A stretch of 64,000 nucleotides of DNA from an uncultured Oscillospiraceae bacterium (GTDB lineage Bacteria; Bacillota; Clostridia; Oscillospirales; Acutalibacteraceae): NCBI GenBank assembly GCA_959601025.1, contig CAUGOD010000006.1, forward strand, positions 35,394 to 99,393, in the 5' to 3' direction. Positions 24,515 through 33,992 of the stretch are shown here, piece by piece (positions within the stretch are counted from its first letter, which is position 1; each line of letters starts with the position of its first letter). A program made the position numbers and the translations under genes. The notes beneath the pieces were generated by a model. It ran no database searches. It had not been told where the DNA came from and was given only the letters and a program-made list of their open reading frames with translations.

Positions 24515-25726
24515 TTATTCGGCCGGATGGACTGCCGCTTCCATTCGATCAACCAGACGGCGGGTATTTTCCAGATTGTCAAACTCGCTGAGCACCCGCC
24601 GCCATCCGGCAATCGCGGTTTCGGTATAAAATGCCGGGTCGTCCTTCAGCCTTTCGATTGCGGCGGCAATCGCCTGCGGGTCCTTCTCCGGGACCAAACA
24701 GCCGGCGTCCCGGACCAGCTCGGCGGTTCCGCCGGAATCGGCGGCGATAACCGGAATGCGCCAGGACATTGCTTCCATCAGGCTGACGGGGATGCCTTCG
24801 TGTTCCGATTCGCTCAGGGTAACGCTGGATAGGAGCACGGCGTCCATATCCCGCCGCCTATATTGCGCCAGCAGTTCCTGGTTGGAGAGATATCCCGGCA
24901 TCGATACCATGTCCTCCAGCCCATATTCTCGAACGGTGCGTTCCAGCTCTTTCCGCAGTTCTCCTTCTCCGTAAAAGACGCAGCGTACGTCTCCCACGCC
25001 CCGTTCCCGGAGAAGGCGGAGCGCTTTCAGAACATAAATATGCCCTTTGACCGGGATCAAGCTCGCCGGCATGCAGAGCCGAAAAGGCCGTTTTGCCGGC
25101 GAGACCGGCTCGTCCCGCCGCTGTTCCTCTCCCAGCTCCACACCCAGATGGAGCGTGAAGACCCTGTTCCAAAGCGGCTCGGGGAGCCGCGCACGGACCG
25201 CATCCCTTCCCGGATCGTTAATCACCCGAATAAAGGCCGCCTTTTTCGCTTTTGGGACAAAAGCATAGCCGCCGTATACATCCCAGCGATGCCCGGTAAT
25301 TCCAAACGGGAGACCGGTCAGGGCCGCAGCAATATAGGCGACTGAGGAGACGGTACCCAGCCAGTGGGCGTGAATAAAATCATAACCGCCGTCCCGCCGC
25401 AGTTCGTGGGCGATGGCAAGGGCCTTGGGGAAAAAATACAGGCTTTTCAGAGCTCCAGCCAAGCTGCCGGCCCGGAAAAACATCGTGCCGCAGGCGTGAA
25501 GGGAGCGAAGAGGCCGCCGGAAAAACATCGCCAGCGCCCGTTTCCAGCAGTCGCCGCCAAGCACGGAACAGCGCCAAAGATCGTATCCCTGCGTATCGTT
25601 ATTTTCCGGCCGGGTGGGAAAGATGCGGACGGAGTGCCCCATCTCCTGTACGGCGTCGATTTCATGCAGGACGAAAGCTTCGTAGTCCCCACAGGGGGCG
25701 ACGGTAGTCAGGTAGCAAATACGCAA
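24515..25726 (-). CDS. Glycosyltransferase family 4 protein
   Basis: The protein has 403 residues. The N terminus MRICYLTTVAPCGDYEAFVL and the segment DFIHAHWLGTVSS are typical of GT4 enzymes from exopolysaccharide loci. The donor-binding half has MPASLIPVKGHIYVLKAL, FYGEGELRKEL and SEHEGIPVSLMEAMSWRIPV with the conserved Glu pair. The gene is 12 bp downstream of the polymerase gene and 35 bp upstream of the other glycosyltransferase, so the three are one unit. Confidence 0.9.
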   Translation of the reverse strand: MRICYLTTVAPCGDYEAFVLHEIDAVQEMGHSVRIFPTRPENNDTQGYDLWRCSVLGGDCWKRALAMFFRRPLRSLHACGTMFFRAGSLAGALKSLYFFPKALAIAHELRRDGGYDFIHAHWLGTVSSVAYIAAALTGLPFGITGHRWDVYGGYAFVPKAKKAAFIRVINDPGRDAVRARLPEPLWNRVFTLHLGVELGEEQRRDEPVSPAKRPFRLCMPASLIPVKGHIYVLKALRLLRERGVGDVRCVFYGEGELRKELERTVREYGLEDMVSMPGYLSNQELLAQYRRRDMDAVLLSSVTLSESEHEGIPVSLMEAMSWRIPVIAADSGGTAELVRDAGCLVPEKDPQAIAAAIERLKDDPAFYTETAIAGWRRVLSEFDNLENTRRLVDRMEAAVHPAE

Positions 25727-25738
25727 GCTGCGGCCTCC

Positions 25739-27163
25739 TTATTCAACGGATGAGTCCGTATCCGGCGCTTTTCTTTCACGGAAAAAAAGCAGATTCTTAT
25801 CGTCCATGGTAATACAGTAGCCGACCAGCGGGATAGTACAGGCGTAGGTGAAGACGGGAAGAGAAAGGCAGCTGAGGCCCAGACAAACAACCATCAAGGC
25901 GCGGCTGTAATCCTGTTTTTTTAGAGCGCTCAGGAACAGCCAGAGATAAAACAGACCGTAACACAAAGCGTTCAAGACGCCGCCATCGTGCAGAGCGTTG
26001 ATAATCTGTGAATCGCCGATAAATTCACCAGAAACCTGGGCGGGACCCACGCCAATCAAGACATGCTGCCGTATGACCGTCATCGCGTCCAGCATGTTCC
26101 CAGTGGGCTCATTTTTCTGATTATTCGGTTTTTCAGATGGGGAAGACGCAGAAGGTTCCGGCTGGGGATTTTCCGGTAGGATGTTTTCGTATCGGCTGTC
26201 CAGGGCTTCCAGGGGATTCAGAAGATAGCCGTAATAATGTCGTACCTGATTTTTAAATCCGGCGGTGAGGCCGAAGGCGGCGACCAGGCCGGCGACCAGA
26301 ACGATATTGGCCAGATAGGCGCCAAGAATTTTCAAGAGGGCCGCTACTTTTTTTGCACGAACAGCAAAAAACAGCCCTATTACAACAGCGGCGAAAAACG
26401 CGATTACAATACCCAGAATCACGGTTTTGCTGAAAGCAAGGAAGCCAAGACTAAGGCTGAAAAAAAACAAAAGAAGGTTTTTTCGTTCCAGCCGGCCATT
26501 TCGCAGAGATTGGCCAAGCAGAAAACTGCAAAATACCAGGGAGATTATGGCGAGAAGGATGGGAGAGTAATTCGTGCCAAAAGCACGGGAAAACCGATCT
26601 ATCCCTATCATTGCGTTCAAAGGGCCGTTTTTTCCCGGATAGACATAGAAGATTTCCATCAGACGGACGCTCAGATCGAAGAAAGTAAACTGAAGGATGA
26701 CAAACAGACCGTTGAGACCAAGAATAGACGGCATCGCCTTATAAAGGACTCCCTCTGGCGTTACGATCCCGTCGGAGGATGTGAAAAAGATACTCAAAAG
26801 CAAAACGCCAAGCATGTATTGGCCAAGGCCGGCGAAATGAATTAGATGGGAAAAAGCGGGAGAGCCGTTAATAATCCAGCCAAGAAAGGTGAACAGGAGA
26901 GATCCGGCCATTGCTATCAGGAAGAGCCTTTGACAACGGTTTAATCGGATTCTTTTTCGGAACAGTTCAATCAGAAAAAGAACGAACAGGAACGCAGTAA
27001 CCAGATACCCGGGAGTGATTCCCCGTTCTCCCAGCCGGATTGCCGGCAGGCAGCAATAACAGATCATCACGCCAGCGAGCATAGCGGCTGTTTTTTTTCG
27101 AATGTACAGAAAAGCGAGAACAGCGAGAGCCGCCAAAATAATAACATCATTAAGTATCCACAT
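25739..27163 (-). CDS. O-antigen polymerase/ligase-like membrane protein (Wzy type)
   Basis: The protein has 474 residues and about ten to twelve hydrophobic segments. A large extracytoplasmic loop (about residues 315-370) is rich in Pro, Ser and Asn and is followed by IRQHVLIGVGPAQVSGE and DSQIINALHDGGVL, which resemble the periplasmic-loop pattern of Wzy/WaaL proteins (G-x-G and H-D/N motifs). It probably polymerises repeat units exported by the flippase encoded divergently. GC content is somewhat lower than that of its neighbours, common in polysaccharide loci. Confidence 0.82.
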   Translation of the reverse strand: MWILNDVIILAALAVLAFLYIRKKTAAMLAGVMICYCCLPAIRLGERGITPGYLVTAFLFVLFLIELFRKRIRLNRCQRLFLIAMAGSLLFTFLGWIINGSPAFSHLIHFAGLGQYMLGVLLLSIFFTSSDGIVTPEGVLYKAMPSILGLNGLFVILQFTFFDLSVRLMEIFYVYPGKNGPLNAMIGIDRFSRAFGTNYSPILLAIISLVFCSFLLGQSLRNGRLERKNLLLFFFSLSLGFLAFSKTVILGIVIAFFAAVVIGLFFAVRAKKVAALLKILGAYLANIVLVAGLVAAFGLTAGFKNQVRHYYGYLLNPLEALDSRYENILPENPQPEPSASSPSEKPNNQKNEPTGNMLDAMTVIRQHVLIGVGPAQVSGEFIGDSQIINALHDGGVLNALCYGLFYLWLFLSALKKQDYSRALMVVCLGLSCLSLPVFTYACTIPLVGYCITMDDKNLLFFRERKAPDTDSSVE

Positions 27164-27250
27164 GACAGTTGATCAACCCTTTCCTGACAGTAATCATCAC
27201 AAATTAGAGAGCCCAAACGGTAAATAAGACGAATGCGACAGAATAGGGAG

Positions 27251-28090
27251 TCACTCAATAACGCTCCTGTTTGAATCGAGTGAACCGGGATGAGAAAACC
27301 CGGTATATTCTGAATAATCCTTATCCGGATCGACAATTTCGGCGACATGGCCGCTGCGCTTATCTTCCGGCGGCGGCGTCATATAGTCGCCGTAGCGGGA
27401 GATCAGGTATTCCTCCGTATGGGTGGGACAGGGAAACAGACGGCCTTCAAACAGATAATATTCCGGCTCGCCGTACCAGCGCTTTTTAAAATAACAGCGT
27501 TCGTAACGGTACCATGCGGGATCAAAGTATTCGTCCGTGGAATCAGGATATTTCGAAAATTGTTTTTCGCAAAAACGGTAAAGTCGGCGTTCTCCGAAAA
27601 TCCTTTTCAGCAGCTTGGCCAGGGGGACATAGTGGCTGCGCCCCTTGACATGGGTCAGGCAGAGCGCACGGAACACCTTACTGAACAGGCTCTGCCAGCG
27701 GCGGGACAGTCCGGGAGGGGCGGCGGGATACACCGGGAACAAATCCACGGACAATCCCTGGTGCATCGGGTTTTCCATCGCGCCGTTTTCCACGAACGTC
27801 GTCCCGTTGATCCGCAGCTTAGCCCAAAAGCAGTGAACCGTCGGATCGGAATCGAAATCCTGGACAAAATACTTGTCCGGATTCAATTCTTTTTTCATCA
27901 GCGGGATCAGGCGGTCATATTCCTTTCTCGTCATGACCACGTCCAGATCGTCATCCCAGGGAATGAAGCCCTGATGCCGCACTGCGCCCAATACGCTGCC
28001 GGCGGCGAGATAATACCGGATATCGTGTTCCCGGCAGAAGTCGTCCAAATCACAGAGCGCTTCGAATAATTTGGTTTGTACCGGATTCAT
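27251..28090 (-). CDS. LicD family phosphotransferase
   Basis: The protein has 279 residues. The start at MNPVQTKLF follows AAGGATAGGA; the longer frame to 28234 runs over the promoter. AAGSVLGAVRHQGFIPWDDD (about residues 29-48) with the DDLDV acidic block is the LicD nucleotidyltransferase-fold signature. LicD proteins add phosphocholine or another phospho-substituent to surface glycans such as teichoic acids. It is the first gene of the minus-strand polysaccharide unit. The transferred group is unknown; no choline kinase or cytidylyltransferase is seen. Confidence 0.9.
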   Translation of the reverse strand: MNPVQTKLFEALCDLDDFCREHDIRYYLAAGSVLGAVRHQGFIPWDDDLDVVMTRKEYDRLIPLMKKELNPDKYFVQDFDSDPTVHCFWAKLRINGTTFVENGAMENPMHQGLSVDLFPVYPAAPPGLSRRWQSLFSKVFRALCLTHVKGRSHYVPLAKLLKRIFGERRLYRFCEKQFSKYPDSTDEYFDPAWYRYERCYFKKRWYGEPEYYLFEGRLFPCPTHTEEYLISRYGDYMTPPPEDKRSGHVAEIVDPDKDYSEYTGFSHPGSLDSNRSVIE

Positions 28091-28224
28091 ACTGCGTCCT
28101 ATCCTTTCCGGGCTGTAATGTAGCAACAGGAAAGAGCCGTCTCCGCGCTTGGAAGAGACGCGAGAGGCTGGCCCCCACCCGGCATGGCGCGGGTTTCTTA
28201 CGTTTTTTCGTACAAATATCTGCC

Positions 28225-28253
28225 AGTATAGCATTTTCCACGGTAAAAATCAA
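28225..28253 (-). promoter_or_regulatory. Promoter of the licD polysaccharide unit
   Basis: On the minus strand TTGATT (28248-28253), 17 bp, TATACT (28225-28230). The leader to the licD ATG is about 128 nt. Confidence 0.7.
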
Positions 28254-28348
28254 CTTTACCCTGTTTCATGGGCGCCACGCTGTCACATGGCTGGGACGAA
28301 GCCAAAGAAACGAAGATATTTTGCTTTCAGCCCTTCCGTTTCTGTCCG

Positions 28349-28377
28349 TTTACAAACGGTCCGGTTTGTGGTATGGT
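28349..28377 (+). promoter_or_regulatory. Possible promoter of the flippase gene
   Basis: TTTACA (28349-28354), 17 bp, TATGGT (28372-28377), diverging from the licD promoter within the 399-bp gap between licD and the flippase gene. The -10 is imperfect. Nothing else was recognised in the gap. Confidence 0.45.
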
Positions 28378-28489
28378 TATACGTTGTATGGGGATGCCTG
28401 CGATGCGTTGGGTCTGTGGCATCCGCGTATCAAAAGGCAGATGGGACCGTCTGCGTCGGCGCGGCGAATCCTTTGGAAAGGAAGAGTCC

Positions 28490-29977
28490 ATGGAGAAGTC
28501 AATTAAACGAAACGCATTGCTGAAAATGTCGCTGAATGTTTTCAATATATTGATCCCGCTGGTAGTCGGACCCTATCTTGCTCGTATTTTTGACCCGGGA
28601 TTGTATAACACCTATAACAACGCGCTGGCCGTGGTATCGGTCTTCATCCCCATTGCCAGCTTTGGCATTTACAATTACGGTATGCGTTATATCGCCCGGG
28701 TGAGAGACGACGGCGAAAAGGTATCCCGGCTGTTCACGCAGCTTTTCTTTATCGGCCTTATCACCAATCTGGTCGGCTTCTTCCTGTTTATAGCGTATGC
28801 GTTTTGTTTTGGAGGACGGGTCAACCTGGCGATTTACGCTGCCCTGTCCATTCAGATCCTTGCCAATATTGTCTTTACCGAATGGATGAACGAAGCGTTT
28901 GAGATGTACGGTTTTATCATGATCAAAACCGTTATTTTCCGGATGCTGTACGTTGGTTCGATTTTTCTGTTCGTGCGAAGGCCGGACGACGTGCCGGTTT
29001 ATGCGCTGCTTATATCCATGTCCACCTTTTTGAATAATCTGGCCAGCTTTTTGTATATCAAACGAAAGGTGAAATTCGCCCTGCCGCTGAAGCGGGACAA
29101 TCTGCGGCCGGTAGTTAAATCCCTGTTTTTTCTGGTGCTGATCACCAACGCGAATATTCTGTTTACCCAACTGGATAAGCTGTTTCTCAGCTGGTTTTCG
29201 ACCGATCCGATCGCCACCACATGCTATACCATGCCGCAGACGATCCTGTACACCATTCTGAACATCGTTAACGCGCTGGTGCTGGTAACGGTGCCGCGTT
29301 TGTCCTATTACCTGAGCAACGGGCGGATGGCGGAGTATCTGTCCCTGCAGCAGAGGTCGTCGCAGACTTTTTTCATGATCATGTTTCCGGTCAGCATCGG
29401 CCTGGCCACCATGTCAAATTTTGTGATGGAGCTGTACGGCGGCGCACAGTACGCGGCCGCCGGCCCGGTGCTTCTGGTATTTTCCCTGAGGAACCTGCTT
29501 CTTTGCTTCGATACGGTGATGGTTAACCAGGTCACCTATCTGTACGGCCGGGAAAACACCATGGTACGCCTCCTGTTTACCAGCGGCGCGCTGAACCTGC
29601 TGTTGGACAGCGGCCTTGTCCTGCTGGATCGGTTCACCGCTCTCCCGGCGCTGACGCCGGTCAACCTGGTGATCACCACGGCGTTTTCCGAAGTGGTGAT
29701 GACTGCTTTGCAGTTCCGGCTGGTCCGGTCTCTGAATCCGGATATCCATCTGCTCGGCTTCCGCAACCTGAAATACCTGCTGCTTTCCCTTTCCTTCCCG
29801 GTGGTATCCTTCCTGGTCGGCCTGCTGAAGCTGGGATTTCTGTTGAACGGGGCGATGGTGATCCTGCTCTGCGTGCTCCTCTATTTCGGCGTGCTGTTGC
29901 TTGCCAGGGATCCGCTGGCGATCGAATATCTTCGCTCGGTTTTCGGCAAATTGTTTTCCCGTCTGAAAAAAGGGTAA
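28490..29977 (+). CDS. Polysaccharide flippase, Wzx/MATE-like
   Basis: The protein has 495 residues. The start at MEKSIKRNALLKM follows AAAGGAAGAG; a longer open frame from 28268 has no ribosome site. About 12-14 membrane helices are evident. The N terminus (LNVFNILIPLVVGPYLARIF) is typical of the polysaccharide synthase / Wzx branch of the MOP exporters, which flip lipid-linked repeat units across the membrane. It diverges from licD, polymerase and glycosyltransferases, and completes a Wzx/Wzy-type locus except for a priming transferase, which is not in the window. Confidence 0.9.
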   Translation: MEKSIKRNALLKMSLNVFNILIPLVVGPYLARIFDPGLYNTYNNALAVVSVFIPIASFGIYNYGMRYIARVRDDGEKVSRLFTQLFFIGLITNLVGFFLFIAYAFCFGGRVNLAIYAALSIQILANIVFTEWMNEAFEMYGFIMIKTVIFRMLYVGSIFLFVRRPDDVPVYALLISMSTFLNNLASFLYIKRKVKFALPLKRDNLRPVVKSLFFLVLITNANILFTQLDKLFLSWFSTDPIATTCYTMPQTILYTILNIVNALVLVTVPRLSYYLSNGRMAEYLSLQQRSSQTFFMIMFPVSIGLATMSNFVMELYGGAQYAAAGPVLLVFSLRNLLLCFDTVMVNQVTYLYGRENTMVRLLFTSGALNLLLDSGLVLLDRFTALPALTPVNLVITTAFSEVVMTALQFRLVRSLNPDIHLLGFRNLKYLLLSLSFPVVSFLVGLLKLGFLLNGAMVILLCVLLYFGVLLLARDPLAIEYLRSVFGKLFSRLKKG

Positions 29978-30031
29978 TCTCCCGGAAACGGGATAGAATA
30001 AAGAGAAGAAAATCTGGAAAGGGGCAGAAAT

Positions 30032-30421
30032 ATGAACAGAGAACGACATGAACAGCGCTTTTTTATCTGCCGTCACTGCGGCAATCTGGTTGGCCTGGTT
30101 CGTAATGCCGGCGTTCCCATGATTTGCTGCGGGGAGCCCATGGAGGAACTGGTTCCGAATGCAAACGGTGCGGCGGAGAAGCATCTGCCTGTGGTGAAAC
30201 AGGAAGGCAATCGGGTGACCGTTACGGTCGGCGGCGCCCATCATCCCATGATGAAAGAGCATTCCATCGAGTGGATTTATCTGGAGACCGATCGAGGCGG
30301 ACAGCGCAAGGCGCTTTACCCGGACGAAACGCCGGAAGCCGTCTTCCTGCTGGAGGACGACGAAGCGATCGCCGCCTTTGCCTACTGCAATCTGCATGGG
30401 CTGTGGAAAACCGAGCTGTAG
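30032..30421 (+). CDS. Desulfoferrodoxin-type superoxide reductase
   Basis: The protein has 129 residues, with GGAAAGGGG before ATG. The N-terminal desulforedoxin domain binds Fe with Cys13, Cys16, Cys32 and Cys33. The catalytic neelaredoxin domain has E49-K50-H51 (the Glu/Lys active-site lid), His71 and His77 in HHPMMKEHSIEWI, and Cys119 with His122 in YCNLHGLW, all the ligands of the square-pyramidal iron. It reduces superoxide to peroxide without releasing oxygen, the usual defence of anaerobes. It is monocistronic. Confidence 0.95.
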   Translation: MNRERHEQRFFICRHCGNLVGLVRNAGVPMICCGEPMEELVPNANGAAEKHLPVVKQEGNRVTVTVGGAHHPMMKEHSIEWIYLETDRGGQRKALYPDETPEAVFLLEDDEAIAAFAYCNLHGLWKTEL

Positions 30422-30450
30422 TGTTTTTGTCGGCGCGATCAATCCTCCTG

Positions 30451-31545
30451 TCATAACGGGAAGCGGTTCTCTGTACAGAGGGCCGCTTCCCGTTTTTTGC
30501 TTTTATCCACCGATTTACCGGGGAAATCCGGCGGATCGTCGGCAAAGCGGATACCGGCCTTTCGCCGGATTTCCTCTAGGGTTTCGCATACCGCAAGGGA
30601 TAGGGCGGCCGCGTCCTGGTAATCCTGATAATCAGCGTATGCAGCGGAGTCGTTGCGCACGGAACGGCACGCAATGAATCGACGGAAGGCGGCGGCCTCT
30701 CCGCTCATCAGCTCCGCCTTGGAGCGTTCGCCGAGCAAAAGCTCGTCCGTTCCATCCGGATGGTAGAGACGGAGCCCCGTCAGCTGGGAGATCGAATGAA
30801 TGGCGAGCGTTCCGCCGTCGCCCAGAATTTCCGAACCGATCCGGCTCTGCGCGGTTTTGGAATAGGTCAGGGACACCACCTTATCAGGATACCAAAGCTG
30901 GCAGCAGCCAGCCCCGTCCGCTCCGCTCGGAAGAAACACCGCCGATGCGTCCAGCCGTTCCGGCTTTCCGAAAAGGTCGAGAGCGGGATAGACGCAGTAG
31001 ATACCGAGGTCCATCAGGCCGCCGGTCGCCATCGCGGGGTTGAAGATGTTCGGCAGCCCGCCCGCCTGCAGGGCGGCATATTTGGAGGAAAGCTGAGAAA
31101 AGTCGAAACGGGCGCTGCGAACGGTTCCCAGCTGTGCAGCAGCCTCCTTCAGCACCGCGCGGGCGGGAAGGTGACGCATCATAATCGCTTCGAGATATAC
31201 CAGTCCCCGCTTTTCCGCCAGAGAGGAAAGCTCCCGGAGCTGGCGGGAGGTCACGGTAATCGGCTTTTCACACAGCACATGCTTGCCGTGCTCCAGAAAC
31301 AGGCGGCTCTGCGAATAATGCAGGGCGTTGGGGCTGGCGATGTACACGGCGTCGATCTCCTCCGAAGCAGCCAGCGCCGGGAGATCGGTCCAGACCGGAA
31401 GCTCCCCGTATTTTTGGGCGAAAGCGCGGCCGGTTTCCTCCCGGCGGGAATAAACAGCGGACAGGCGCAGCCCGCCCGCGAGAGCCGCTCCCTCAATAAA
31501 AGCGTCGGCGATCCAGCCGGTGCCGACGACGGCATAACGGATCAT
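30451..31545 (-). CDS. Gfo/Idh/MocA family oxidoreductase
   Basis: The protein has 364 residues. The start at MIRYAVVGTGWIAD follows AAGGGAG. The N-terminal Rossmann fold has GTGWIA, and HVLCEKPITV is the EKP motif whose Lys acts in catalysis. The C-terminal half is the GFO_IDH_MocA sheet domain, with GGGLMDLGIYCVYP-like TGGLMDLGIYCVYP. These enzymes oxidise or reduce sugars or inositols with NAD(P). The substrate is unknown and no sugar operon is attached. Confidence 0.9.
   Translation of the reverse strand: MIRYAVVGTGWIADAFIEGAALAGGLRLSAVYSRREETGRAFAQKYGELPVWTDLPALAASEEIDAVYIASPNALHYSQSRLFLEHGKHVLCEKPITVTSRQLRELSSLAEKRGLVYLEAIMMRHLPARAVLKEAAAQLGTVRSARFDFSQLSSKYAALQAGGLPNIFNPAMATGGLMDLGIYCVYPALDLFGKPERLDASAVFLPSGADGAGCCQLWYPDKVVSLTYSKTAQSRIGSEILGDGGTLAIHSISQLTGLRLYHPDGTDELLLGERSKAELMSGEAAAFRRFIACRSVRNDSAAYADYQDYQDAAALSLAVCETLEEIRRKAGIRFADDPPDFPGKSVDKSKKREAALCTENRFPL
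30455..30498. terminator. Terminator shared by convergent genes, inside the oxidoreductase 3' end
   Basis: A 12-bp stem (30455-30466 with 30483-30494) encloses a CTCTGTACAGAG palindrome and is followed by TTTT. It encodes the last codons of the minus-strand oxidoreductase while terminating the superoxide reductase transcript. Confidence 0.85.
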
Positions 31546-31773
31546 AGTGATTTCTCCCTTGAGTATTTTCAAGAAATTACAATTTCTGAGCGTAATTTTG
31601 ATCCCCTAATTCCTAATCCTCACGTTAATACACATAATGCAAGAGCCATTATGCGGCGTACCGGCGCACGTTAGTTTCCATATCTTCCAGTAAAATAGGA
31701 AAAAGATATTGTGCGCTTTTCCTTCTTGTTATTCGCACGCGCCGTTCCACCTATTTTCCATCCGCCGCTGCTC

Positions 31774-32397
31774 TCATCTCACCGGATGCCGGAGAACGGT
31801 TCTCAGCCGTTCCGGAGCGGTGCGCCGGGGATCGGAGAGATAAATTTCATGATGCCGGCGGACCGGGCCGCTGTCGTCCGTCAGCCCCTGCTCCGCAATA
31901 AAGGCGGACAGCCGGGCCAGAGTGGCTGGTTCCTCCGCATAGGAACCGACATGCAGCGCCTGCGCGCATCTCCCCTCGTCGTACGTCTCCAGCCGCAGGC
32001 GATCCAACGGCAGCTCCGGATGCTTTTTCCGCGCCTTTTCCACCGCCCAGGCGAATACCTCGTCCGTCACATAATCCGGCACACGGAGTAGGGAGGTCCA
32101 CCGCCAGGAATGCCGGTCGTCGGGCAGGGTATCCGGTCCGCCGTCCCACAGTCCCTCCAGCGGGGGAAGGACGTAATCCACATAGCCCGACGGCGCGTCT
32201 CCGCCCATTTTGCTCATCTTTATGGTAAAGGTGACGGTATACAGCAGAGACAGTACCGTCTGATAATCCGGGTCTTCCGGCGCGCCGACGCCGTCCGCCA
32301 TCAGGTAGCGGATGGGCGGCAGGTCAATGAGCGCCGGCTGCCTTCCCGGCAGATAAATATCCCGGTATTCCTTTTTAAAATCCAGTTTGTCTCCCAT
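31774..32397 (-). CDS. GyrI-like domain protein
   Basis: The protein has 207 residues. The start at MGDKLDFKKEYRDIY has AAAGGA about 11 bases upstream. The sequence matches the stand-alone GyrI-like small-molecule-binding family: LIDLPPIRYLMADGVGAPED, YPLEGLW-like LPPLEGLWDGG, and HVGSYAEEPATLARL, which forms the conserved cradle. Members bind and sometimes hydrolyse cyclic or drug-like compounds. Its gene is 36 bp downstream of a radical SAM gene on the same strand, so the two may be co-transcribed. The 228-bp gap on its 3' side holds only a weak 7-bp CATAATG/CATTATG dyad. Confidence 0.82.
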   Translation of the reverse strand: MGDKLDFKKEYRDIYLPGRQPALIDLPPIRYLMADGVGAPEDPDYQTVLSLLYTVTFTIKMSKMGGDAPSGYVDYVLPPLEGLWDGGPDTLPDDRHSWRWTSLLRVPDYVTDEVFAWAVEKARKKHPELPLDRLRLETYDEGRCAQALHVGSYAEEPATLARLSAFIAEQGLTDDSGPVRRHHEIYLSDPRRTAPERLRTVLRHPVR

Positions 32398-32433
32398 GAT
32401 CCGTTTGTCCTTTCTCCGCATTTTTGCCGTGTG

Positions 32434-33342
32434 TTAAAACAGCCGAAGCTGCCGGTCGCTGTAACCAAGGGTGTAGCCCCGGATGATATCCTGCATTTTG
32501 TACAGCAGGCCGCAACGGCCGCACGTCTCTTCGAAAGCCTGCCGCAGCGCCCGAATCCGGGGACTGCGACAGGAATACTCGCTCCCATACTGCCGCCGGT
32601 ACCGCGCCGCCAGCCCCGCGCCGGGAAAAGCCTCCTCCAGCCGGTCAAAATAATACTCCCGCTGGTTCTGACGCAGGGTCACGCCGAAAAACGGATACAC
32701 GAACCGCGCGCCGCATTCCGCCGCCCGCTCCGCCACGGCGCGGATGTTCTCCTCTCCATCCTCCAGAAACGGGAGAACGGGCATCAGCAGTACCCCGGTA
32801 TACACGCCGGCCCGGCTCAGCGCCCTGAGGGCCTCGAACCGCGCGGAGGGCGCGGGAGCGCGGGGCTCCAGCTTCGCCGCCAGTCCGTCGTCCGCCGTGG
32901 TGACCGTGAGCTGACACAGCACCGGGGAATCGGCCGCGATCTCCTGTAAAACATCGGCGTCCCGTGCAATCAGGTCGCTCTTGGTCGCAACGACCGCGCC
33001 AAACCCGAAAGCCGCCAGCAGCTCCAGCGCATGGCGGGTAAGCAGCGCCTCCCGTTCAAAGGGATTGTAGGGGTCGCTCATCGCACCGGTTCCGACCACG
33101 CCGGTTCCCGCCTTCCGCCGCAGGTCGTCCCGAATAATTTCCAGCGCGTTTTCCTTGGCGCGCACCCGGTCAAATTCGTCGATATGATAGCACTCGCTGC
33201 GGGAATCGCAGTAGATGCAGCCGTGGCAGCAGCCCCGGTATATATTCATAGTGTAGTCGGTACCGAACCAGCTCCGGTTTTTGGTCCGGGTTACGATGGC
33301 TTTTGCCGGGATCGTTTTCAAAAGGCTGTTCCTATCCTCCAT
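32434..33342 (-). CDS. Radical SAM protein, SplB/Rv2578c-like
   Basis: The protein has 302 residues. The start at MEDRNSLLK avoids overlap with gtrA and follows AAGGGGG. NIYRGCCHGCIYCDSR contains the C-x3-C-x2-C that binds the [4Fe-4S] cluster. GTGAMSDPYNPFE and VVATKSDLIARD are shared with the spore-photoproduct-lyase-like group often annotated as SPL family radical SAM proteins. The C terminus has a CGRC pair (ETCGRCGLLYKM). It lacks clear evidence of being a true photoproduct lyase, and the substrate is unknown. Confidence 0.85.
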   Translation of the reverse strand: MEDRNSLLKTIPAKAIVTRTKNRSWFGTDYTMNIYRGCCHGCIYCDSRSECYHIDEFDRVRAKENALEIIRDDLRRKAGTGVVGTGAMSDPYNPFEREALLTRHALELLAAFGFGAVVATKSDLIARDADVLQEIAADSPVLCQLTVTTADDGLAAKLEPRAPAPSARFEALRALSRAGVYTGVLLMPVLPFLEDGEENIRAVAERAAECGARFVYPFFGVTLRQNQREYYFDRLEEAFPGAGLAARYRRQYGSEYSCRSPRIRALRQAFEETCGRCGLLYKMQDIIRGYTLGYSDRQLRLF

Positions 33343-33361
33343 AGCGTCCCCCTTCCGGCTG

Positions 33362-33799
33362 TCATCCAGCCTGGCGGGAATCATACTCCCCCTTTGCCGG
33401 ACGGAACACCCATTTCCGCTGGACGGTATAATTCACAAAAAACAGCAGCCCGTCCACCATCATCTTCACCACGGTTTCTTCCCAGTCGAGCAGCCGTACC
33501 AGGCGGCCGACCAGAAAGGCCGAGGCCGCCATCACGCACAGGCACAGCAGGGCGAAACGCGTGAGCGTCCGTGCGCGGTTCCCGTCGCTGCGGAAGACCC
33601 GGCGGCGGTTGATGGAGAAATTGACCAGCGAGGATATAAGGCGCGCTCCGGCGGTGCTCAGCAGAATATACGCGGGAGTCAGAGATTTCAGCAGCCTTAC
33701 CAGCAGATGGAACAGAAGAATGTCGATTGCAGAGGAGGATACCGAAGAAAGCAGAAAACGGAAAAAGACGCGAAGCGAAACATGTCCGGTTTTCTCCAT
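33362..33799 (-). CDS. GtrA family membrane protein
   Basis: The protein has 145 residues. The start at MEKTGHVSLRVF follows AAGGGGG; the upstream Met at 33817 has no ribosome site. Four membrane helices, the RFLLSSVSSSAIDILLFHLL start and NFSINRRRVFRS plus NYTVQRKWVF repeats are the GtrA signature. GtrA proteins are thought to flip undecaprenyl-phosphate-linked sugars. It lies 19 bp upstream of the radical SAM gene. Confidence 0.88.
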   Translation of the reverse strand: MEKTGHVSLRVFFRFLLSSVSSSAIDILLFHLLVRLLKSLTPAYILLSTAGARLISSLVNFSINRRRVFRSDGNRARTLTRFALLCLCVMAASAFLVGRLVRLLDWEETVVKMMVDGLLFFVNYTVQRKWVFRPAKGEYDSRQAG

Positions 33800-33992
33800 A
33801 CGGCTTCCCCCTTCCATACTCTTTTAACGGCGCCCGCCGCTTATGCACAATTATTTTATCGCAAAAACAGCTTGTCCGCAACCTTTGTTCTTTTTTGTCG
33901 TCTCGGCCTTTTTCCATCGCTGAGCCGCCGCGCAACCTGCGGAGGCAGGCGCCGGCGGCGGGAAAACAGACAGAGGAGGGAATATGGAGTAC

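Noticed and set aside
14501..28360. Shared TTTACAAACGGT at two promoters (14501 and 28349)
   Set aside because: The match is only about 12 bases around a -35 and there is no third copy; chance cannot be excluded.
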